DNA from: Desulfobacterales bacterium C00003060
GTDB taxonomy: Bacteria; Desulfobacterota; Desulfobacteria; Desulfobacterales; C00003060
Length of the DNA: 10,722 nucleotides
NCBI GenBank assembly: GCA_001751085.1
Contig: MAXP01000126.1
Coordinates: 1-10,722 of the forward strand
Direction of reading: 5' to 3'
The notes beneath the pieces were generated by a model. The model saw only the letters and a list, made by a program, of their open reading frames with translations. It made no database searches and was not told where the DNA came from. A program made the translations under genes and the position numbers. This document shows, piece after piece, positions 6,801 through 10,722 of this stretch; position 1 is the first letter of the stretch; the number at the start of each line of letters is the position of its first letter.

Positions 6801-9505
6801 TTCTTGTCAGTAAACAATGCCGGCGGCATGAGAGCCGAAAGTATTTGCATAGCCATGTTCATATCGGGATTTGTCATTCGATGCAGGTCAAGAATGGCTT
6901 CCAGAGGCCTATTTCCCATATTTTCTCTGAATTTGTTGTATTGCTCCATCACTTCTGTCCAATCAGGATGCGCGGAGATATCTATCCCCAGTAGCGCTAA
7001 ACCTCTAATAGCGCTTTCGACAGACTTATCATTCTCTCCTCTGGTTGTGTGTAGATCCACTTTTAACAGGTAGGCTCTGGCCTTTTCTCTGTACCCTTTT
7101 GCTTTTTCCAGAACAGTGACAAGTAACTGTTCTGTGGTATCAAGGTGTGTTACGAGAAACTCACATTTCGCCAGAGTGAGGTGCAGGGAGAGCGCCGTTT
7201 GATAATCTCTTTCCCACCCATTTATTCCCAGCAACTGAATCCCTTTGCCCAAATATTGAATCGCTGTTTCGTAGGCAGCAGAGTCTGCGGCTTTTATTCC
7301 CGCCTTGAGATTCAGCTCCGCAATTGTCTGTTTTTCTTTTTCATCTGTGACTAATTCAAGGCCATGGTTGAATTGATGGATAATATCAAAAATATGTTCC
7401 TCCACTTCTTCTTCTGGCAGGGCCTTCAACCATTCTCTTCCGATAGCAAGGTGGAGTGCTTTTCTTATGCTTTCAGGAATAAGAGAATACGCCCCTTCCT
7501 GGACACGGTCATGGGCAAATTTGATATTTTTCCCCGCGTCTATGAGCATGTTGACATTTAACGCAGGGTGAAGCACAGAGAGCATTTTTTCCATTCTTTT
7601 GCCAGTAGCTATCGACAGTGTTCCTTTTGTAAAAGAACTCCCCAGGCAAGATGCTGTTTTCATCAATTCGCAGGTGGCTTGGGGTAAGTCGGTTATTCTT
7701 CCAGCCATAAACTCCGCGACATTGTCAGACGCTTGCATCTGTTCTATTTCCTTTATGTTCCATGTCCAGCCGGATGAGTACGCGAACATTACCATTTTTT
7801 TCATATAAATAGAGTGGAGTAGCGCTTTTAGAAAAAACGGATTGCCCTCTGTCTTTTGATATAAGAGGTCGGCTAAATATGCCGATTTGTGTAAGGAAGA
7901 CTTTAGCGTGTCGGCGACCAACTGATTTACCGCCTGAGGGCTTAGAGGATACAAGCTCATCTCTTCCACGATATCAGTTCTCTCCTTGATTTTTTCTATG
8001 GCCAGCGCCGTAGGGTGCATCGGGCTCACCTCGTTACTCCTGTACGCACCTATGATGAGCAAATTTGTGCTGAGTGGATTACTTGCCAACAAAATCAAGA
8101 GCTTGAGGCTTGCCGCATCTGCCCATTGCAAGTCATCCAGAAATATAACAAGAACTGTTTCTTCGGTAAGGACAGACATAAACTGCAAAAAGGCCAAATT
8201 GAATCTATTCTGGGCATCCGCTGCTCCAAGTTCCGGAACAGACGGCTGCTTTCCTATAATAGACTCGATTTCCGGGACAACATCGATGACAACCCTACCG
8301 ATTTTCCCGAGGACTTGAAGCAGTCTCTTTTGCCAGGAAGCGATTATTTCATCGCTTTCACACATGATTTGCCCGACCCATTCTCGAAATGCCTGAGAAA
8401 GTGCGCTGTATGCCATGCCTTTATTGAGCTGATCAAATTTTCCCCAGACGAAAAAACCTCCATTTTCAGCAACGGTCTTTTTGACTTCATGAACTAACGA
8501 CGACTTTCCGACGCCAGAGTATCCTGAAACCAGCAATATCTCCGCCTGTCCCTTGGCAACACGGTGAAAAGCCTTTAGTAATGTTCTGATTTCCTTTTCT
8601 CGTCCGTAGAGCCATTCTGGAATTTGGAACTTCTCGGAGATATCTTTCCTGCCGAGAGGAAAATCTTCTATGTGTCCGGCTGTGCAAAGTCGCCTTTCGC
8701 ATTCTTCCAGGTCAGCCAGGATGCCATTCGCGCTCTGATATCGATCTTCCGGAGCTTTTTCCATCAGTTTCATAACAATATTTGATACAGGTTTGGGTAT
8801 ATCAGGATTATGCACATGTGGAGGTTGCGGCTGTATTGCAATATGAGCGTGGAGCAATTCCATTGGAACCCCGCTCCCAAAAGGTAACACGCCTGTTAAC
8901 ATTTTGTAAAAAGTTATTCCCAACGAATAGAAATCCGCTCTATAGTCCATGGCTTTGTTCATGCGTCCTGTCTGTTCAGGAGAAATATAGGCCAGAGTCC
9001 CTTCCGTTTCGCGTGGATTCAGAATTTGACAGATTTCTCTTTGCAAATGTGATGAAATTTCGAAATCTATGTATTTTGCCACTTGTGTTTTTGGATCAAT
9101 AACAATGTTATGACAATTTATGTCTTTGTGAACGATATTGTTGTGGTGGATGACATCTAATCCCCTCGTCAGCCCGGTAGAGATTCTCAAAAACGACATA
9201 ATATCTAACCCCGTTCGTGGGATCATGGCTTCTAAAGGAATTGCATCGAAATCTTCAACTATTATTGCAAGCCCATGCCTATGAGCGATGAGTTCGTAAT
9301 ATTTGATGATATTGTCATGAACAAGCTGCCCCCCTATTTCATATTCATTCTGGTATCTCTGGATATCGTAATCACTGGGGAAATCACTACTATGCATCTT
9401 AATTACTACTTTACGACTGTCTTTTGTTCTCTTGGCACGAAATAGAGTGGAACGTCTGCCTATATAGAGCTTTGAAATTATTTCATAATTTGGTACTGTA
9501 TTCAT
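3878..9505 (-). CDS. Giant trifunctional Ser/Thr kinase - AAA ATPase - sensor histidine kinase
   Basis: The 1875-residue protein has these parts in order. A protein kinase (about 7-270) has K36, the catalytic loop HKDINCHN (D128, N133), DFE where DFG is expected (147-149), and SPEQTGRMN (175-183). An AAA_16 ATPase (about 298-560) has Walker A GYSGVGKSS (328-336) and Walker B VIFLDDLQW (453-461). A long helical TPR-like region follows (about 700-1270). Then come GAF (about 1305-1460), PAS (about 1475-1595), a coiled coil (about 1590-1660), HisKA with VSHDLRAPL (H1668), and HATPase_c with the N-box (N1778, N1782), DNGVGF (1812-1817) and GVGVGL (1840-1845). The architecture matches the HstK-like family known from cyanobacteria, myxobacteria and deltaproteobacteria. 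No membrane segment is evident, so it should be cytoplasmic. It lacks a C-terminal receiver and must signal to a separate regulator. The ATG at 9505 follows GGGAAAGAG. The gene looks more AT-rich than the + strand genes beside it, which could reflect transfer. The kinase-domain DFG glycine is replaced by glutamate, so kinase activity is uncertain. Confidence 0.95.
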   Translation of the reverse strand: MNTVPNYEIISKLYIGRRSTLFRAKRTKDSRKVVIKMHSSDFPSDYDIQRYQNEYEIGGQLVHDNIIKYYELIAHRHGLAIIVEDFDAIPLEAMIPRTGLDIMSFLRISTGLTRGLDVIHHNNIVHKDINCHNIVIDPKTQVAKYIDFEISSHLQREICQILNPRETEGTLAYISPEQTGRMNKAMDYRADFYSLGITFYKMLTGVLPFGSGVPMELLHAHIAIQPQPPHVHNPDIPKPVSNIVMKLMEKAPEDRYQSANGILADLEECERRLCTAGHIEDFPLGRKDISEKFQIPEWLYGREKEIRTLLKAFHRVAKGQAEILLVSGYSGVGKSSLVHEVKKTVAENGGFFVWGKFDQLNKGMAYSALSQAFREWVGQIMCESDEIIASWQKRLLQVLGKIGRVVIDVVPEIESIIGKQPSVPELGAADAQNRFNLAFLQFMSVLTEETVLVIFLDDLQWADAASLKLLILLASNPLSTNLLIIGAYRSNEVSPMHPTALAIEKIKERTDIVEEMSLYPLSPQAVNQLVADTLKSSLHKSAYLADLLYQKTEGNPFFLKALLHSIYMKKMVMFAYSSGWTWNIKEIEQMQASDNVAEFMAGRITDLPQATCELMKTASCLGSSFTKGTLSIATGKRMEKMLSVLHPALNVNMLIDAGKNIKFAHDRVQEGAYSLIPESIRKALHLAIGREWLKALPEEEVEEHIFDIIHQFNHGLELVTDEKEKQTIAELNLKAGIKAADSAAYETAIQYLGKGIQLLGINGWERDYQTALSLHLTLAKCEFLVTHLDTTEQLLVTVLEKAKGYREKARAYLLKVDLHTTRGENDKSVESAIRGLALLGIDISAHPDWTEVMEQYNKFRENMGNRPLEAILDLHRMTNPDMNMAMQILSALMPPALFTDKNLLCLEFCYMVNISLTYGNTIGSPNGYAYFGAILCSEFKKYEEGYRIGKIGYDLMEKTNMIESKAKVCLSFGNNVNFYINHLRTDLDYLYDGFKAALETGDKTYSCYCCNHIITVLLAVGEPLDKVYEETEKRLNYVRKTGFEEIVDIITSQQCLIQNLRGYTENFSSFSYRGFVEEEFEKHLNSNRMSITVCWYYIRKLQARYMSDNYEDAMEAAKRANSLLWSSVFHVEVPEYYFFYALTLAGGEESIVKRYEKDRMGRLKEERDRFLEWSENGKENFYHKYALIEAEISRLCGDDLKAMNYYDIAIESAGAGGFIQNEAIANELAGRFWMERKKEHFASIYLTRAWEGYVKWHARRKADNVLQKYGNVVRTGESTNLRYFTIAPTVADQVLDIASVVKSSQAISKEISLEKLLTQLMNIIIENAGAQRGYLLLRTNGDLRIEASASAEEKAIEVLQSVALEDSSFLSKSVIRYVIRNGEHIIISDASQSDRFSRDSYIAKNKPKSILCIPFRRTEGTAGVLYMENNLVAGAFTENYLEILQILLAQAAISIENAELFEKSKRVENDLREKERQLRQIMDALPHMIFAIDKEGQLIFANKMLLEIYGATAEQVVGKSFVDLLGEMSPEEAERLLKDDLDVIETGKSKVIPEQLFTDRNGNVRVLQTHKIPFDIKGRLTSLGIAVDVTELKGLEKELRAINEKLEIRVAERTSELNTALEGLKAKEQELLNTNKQLFRRNELLRKSEQDLVDMNKELEAFSYSVSHDLRAPLRGIDGFSQVLLEDYGDALDEKAKHYLQRVRAGTQNMGRLIDDMLNLSRIGRHPMEKKTVNLQTIAREAYKTLEDEWKERKVNLTLHQCPPALADPNLMQVIFVNLLSNALKFTRNRATAEIELGFETKDEQTVFHVRDNGVGFDMKYADKLFISFHRLHRAEEYEGVGVGLTIVQRIIHRHGGRIWVESDLDVGTTFWFVL

Positions 9506-9607
9506 GGTCTCTTTCCCGCTTCATTAGCAAAGATTCAAGAGTCAGCTCTCAACATTCAACACCTTTGTCACAAGAAATCTTTCCCTGAAAAAAAACACTA
9601 ATCCCTT

Positions 9608-9616
9608 CTTTTTCCA
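9608..9616. repeat. Left copy of 9-bp direct repeat CTTTTTCCA (target-site duplication)
   Basis: CTTTTTCCA directly abuts the left terminal inverted repeat of the element that starts at 9617. The same 9-mer occurs at 9831-9839 at the other end. If the terminal repeat is counted as 11 bp, the duplication is the 8-mer TTTTTCCA. If the shared C at 9831 is assigned to the duplication, it is 9 bp. Confidence 0.7.
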
Positions 9617-9661
9617 GGCATCCTTCATTCACCAGTTTACACTTTTTTCGAAAAAGCGTGT

Positions 9662-9689
9662 ATTATCGAACTGCATGGCGATGTCCAAA
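9662..9689 (-). promoter_or_regulatory. Possible outward promoter inside the MITE, facing the giant kinase gene
   Basis: Read on the - strand, TTTGGA (9689-9684) is followed after 16 bp by GATAAT (9667-9662), which roughly resembles a sigma-70 -35/-10 pair. Alternatively TTGGAC gives 15 bp spacing. Transcription would start near 9655 and leave a leader of about 150 nt before the ATG at 9505. No better pair was found in the 112 bp between the element and the gene. The match is imperfect, so this is weak. Confidence 0.25.
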
Positions 9690-9692
9690 CTG

Positions 9693-9771
9693 GAAATTCG
9701 AAATTTGAAATTAGGTAACGCAGCTACATTTTTGGGTTTTTCCTAATTTCAAATTTCCCATTTCAAATTTC
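9693..9771. repeat. Inverted pair of short heptamer arrays forming the MITE core hairpin
   Basis: The left arm consists of three heptamers, GAAATTC, GAAATTT and GAAATTA (9693-9713). The right arm consists of four in the opposite sense, TAATTTC, AAATTTC, CCATTTC and AAATTTC (9744-9771). GAAATTTGAAATTAGG (9700-9715) pairs perfectly with CCTAATTTCAAATTTC (9742-9757) around a 26-nt loop. This is a second heptamer family in the window, unrelated in sequence to the RGTTCRT array at 2197-2343. Confidence 0.8.
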
Positions 9772-9803
9772 ATTACCAAAACAGAAGATCAACAAAGTGT
9801 AAA

Positions 9804-10394
9804 CTACTTTTGACTTGTCGTGAAGGATGCCTTTTTCCACATTTTTTTTACAAGAACGTCAGCCACAAGCACGCCGTCAACTTGCCCCTTTTGCAAATCT
9901 TTTAAGGGAACGGCTATCGTCATAAACGGCTCACCAGTGGTCGCATCCAGCCAGACAGGACTGTAGTAGGTCTTGCCCTCTTTTTGGGGAATCAGAAACT
10001 CCTTCCTTTTGGATCGATCGCACAAGTCATCGGTCGTGATTGTCTTCAAGCGAGACTGGCGGACGCGCTCCCTGCCGTCGGAGTCGAGCAAAGTCAGTTC
10101 TGAAAACGCCTTTTGACGAGCCTGAAGCACGCCAAGAAGATCACGCTGCTCCCGGGGCGTTAGCACGCGAAGATCATAAATATCCACTGCCATGCGTAAA
10201 TCATTTTCCAGACCGTGAACAAAGGACGAGAGTTCGACTGAGATGCGCAGGGCGACTTCCTGTTGCAAGCGCACGGCGTCCTGTCGCAGGCTTTGAAAGC
10301 TCTGCCAGGTGAGAAACACCCCCACGAGCAAAAGGGGGCCAATAGCCAAACCGATAAAGGCGAGGGTCAGTCGGGATCGAATGGACTTGCGCAT
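9804..10394 (-). pseudogene. Truncated membrane-anchored Cache-type sensor, 3' end interrupted by the MITE
   Basis: The visible product is 196 residues. It has a basic N-terminus (MRKSIRSR), a membrane helix at about 9-29 (LTLAFIGLAIGPLLLVGVFL), and a periplasmic region at about 35-187. That region resembles the first half of a double-Cache (dCache_1) ligand-binding domain, with ELTLLDSDGRERVRQS (99-114), YYSPVWLDATTGEPFMTIAVPL (143-164, aromatic pair then GEPF) and GVLVADV (174-180). Full proteins of this kind continue through the second Cache half and a second membrane helix to HAMP, kinase, cyclase or chemotaxis output. Here everything after residue 188 is missing. Residues 189-196 and the TAG (9804-9806) come from the element, and the target repeat encodes W186-K187-K188. 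The start chosen is ATG at 10394 with GAGA upstream. ATG at 10424 in the same frame would add 10 residues. It is probably non-functional. Confidence 0.7.
9831..9839. repeat. Right copy of 9-bp direct repeat CTTTTTCCA (target-site duplication)
   Basis: This copy lies at the right end of the MITE-like element and inside the sensor gene. Read on the - strand, it encodes Trp-Lys-Lys, the last three residues before the element-derived tail. It is identical to the copy at 9608-9616. Confidence 0.7.
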
Positions 10395-10466
10395 AATAAA
10401 CGTCTCGGGATTTCTACAACTCATTCAAATTGTAGATCTTTTTGTGGAGCTGAATTTATGCCATTC

Positions 10467-10490
10467 ACATACTCCATCACTCCAATACTC
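10467..10490. repeat. Three imperfect octamers ending ACTC
   Basis: The units are ACATACTC, CATCACTC and CAATACTC. The 12-mer ACTCCATCACTC inside them (10471-10482) also occurs at 2079-2090, just after the histidine-kinase gene, where it is again part of a CTCC-rich 8-nt periodic run. It probably belongs to a dispersed simple-repeat family. Confidence 0.5.
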
Positions 10491-10515
10491 CAATTTGGGG
10501 CGAAGCCCCTAATTG
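10491..10515. repeat. REP-like 25-bp imperfect palindrome
   Basis: CAATT-T-GGGGC-GAA-GCCCC-T-AATTG forms a stem of 5 plus 5 base pairs, with one T-T mismatch and a GAA triloop. GC-rich stems closed by GAA in otherwise AT-rich spacers are typical of dispersed extragenic palindromes. There is no following T-tract, so it is not a good terminator. Only one copy is present in this window. Confidence 0.55.
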
Positions 10516-10722
10516 ATGATATTGTCTGCCTGTCGCAGAATCCTGTTCGGGGTAAATGGTGTCATTATGTTGCGTGTTTTGTTATGTTGTGAGTATTTTG
10601 GATCTACTTCCCTGTTTTTTTAAAAACTGTATTTCCTTTGAATCTAATTCTTATTCTTGTGTTATTTTGCACAGTTAGCTATGTCGCAAGTAGTTAGATT
10701 CTTTTTTGTTGGTTTATTCACC

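Larger units (their letters stand above)
9617..9831. mobile_element. MITE-like non-autonomous element with terminal inverted repeats
   Basis: The ~215-bp segment has perfect 11-bp terminal inverted repeats, GGCATCCTTCA (9617-9627) and TGAAGGATGCC (9821-9831). Inside them is a perfect 12-bp pair, AGTTTACACTTT (9634-9645) and AAAGTGTAAACT (9794-9805). At the centre is a 16-bp inverted pair (21 of 23 if extended). A matching direct repeat, CTTTTTCCA, abuts both ends. It has no room for a transposase and no open frame of note, so it would need an enzyme in trans. GG-type ends and an 8-9 bp duplication occur in families such as ISL3, IS1595 and IS256, but the family cannot be assigned from this copy alone. 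It lies inside the 3' end of the truncated sensor gene and 112 bp upstream of the giant kinase ATG. It therefore disrupts one and could alter transcription of the other. Confidence 0.75.
10425..10722. other. Non-coding right-hand region with short repeats
   Basis: No open frame here looks like a protein. Besides the octamers and the REP-like palindrome listed separately, there are two inverted repeats. The first is a 7-bp pair, TCTACAA (10413-10419) and TTGTAGA (10430-10436), in the leader of the truncated sensor gene. The second is an 8-bp pair, GAATCTAA (10640-10647) and TTAGATTC (10694-10701), with a 46-nt loop followed by T6, which could be a weak terminator for + strand transcription. 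The last ~120 bp are very AT-rich. No tRNA or other RNA gene was recognised. Confidence 0.5.

Noticed and set aside
3786-9807. Shared 10-mer TGTAAACTAC after the regulator gene (3786-3795) and in the MITE end (9798-9807)
   Set aside because: No inverted ends, flanking duplication or further similarity surround the first copy, so a chance match is more likely than a second element.
10413-10436. Hairpin TCTACAA / TTGTAGA near T-rich DNA as a terminator
   Set aside because: The T-run is on the + strand side and interrupted, no + strand gene ends here, and the hairpin lies in the leader of the - strand sensor gene.
1-10722. CRISPR array, tRNA, rRNA, defence island or integrase
   Set aside because: No spacer-repeat pattern of 20-40 nt units, no cloverleaf or rRNA sequence, and no nuclease, recombinase or defence protein domain was found apart from the Smr domain in the RsmG fusion.

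Overview
The gene content suggests a free-living Gram-negative bacterium, most likely a deltaproteobacterium (Desulfobacterota). The reasons are an NtrB/NtrC-like sigma-54 pair, a giant Ser/Thr-kinase/ATPase/histidine-kinase hybrid, a deltaproteobacterial-looking Smr domain, and several families of short-period intergenic repeats. This is inference from protein style; no ribosomal RNA is present to settle it.

Layout, left to right. Positions 2-103 hold the last 33 codons of an unidentified gene on the + strand. Positions 158-1153 encode a fused protein: an N-terminal Smr domain joined in frame to RsmG, the 16S rRNA m7G527 methyltransferase. After a short intergenic region with two operator-like inverted repeats comes a 240-residue cytoplasmic histidine kinase with no sensor domain (1346-2068). 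A 347-bp gap follows, containing a 12-bp palindrome and a 147-bp array of exactly 21 heptamers. The gap leads into an NtrC-type sigma-54 activator (2416-3774). Convergent with it, on the - strand, is a 1875-residue trifunctional protein (9505 to 3878): Ser/Thr kinase, AAA ATPase, TPR-like helical region, GAF, PAS, HisKA and HATPase.

Upstream of the giant gene is a ~215-bp element (9617-9831). It has perfect 11-bp terminal inverted repeats, a second perfect 12-bp inverted pair inside them, and a central hairpin built from heptamers. It is bracketed by a 9-bp direct repeat that looks like a target-site duplication. It is best read as a MITE-like non-autonomous transposable element. It lies in the 3' end of a - strand gene that encodes only the first part of a membrane-anchored Cache-type sensor (10394 to 9804). 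The element supplies that gene's last 8 codons and its stop. The rightmost 298 bp contain short repeats and a REP-like palindrome but no convincing gene.

Functionally the window is signal-transduction heavy. It has a plausible kinase/sigma-54 regulator pair, an independent giant Ser/Thr plus His kinase, and a broken sensor. The rsmG fusion is a separate translation-related gene. The observations most worth following are the MITE-like element with its target duplication, the Smr-RsmG fusion, and the two adjacent 17-bp inverted repeats spaced two helical turns apart before the kinase gene.
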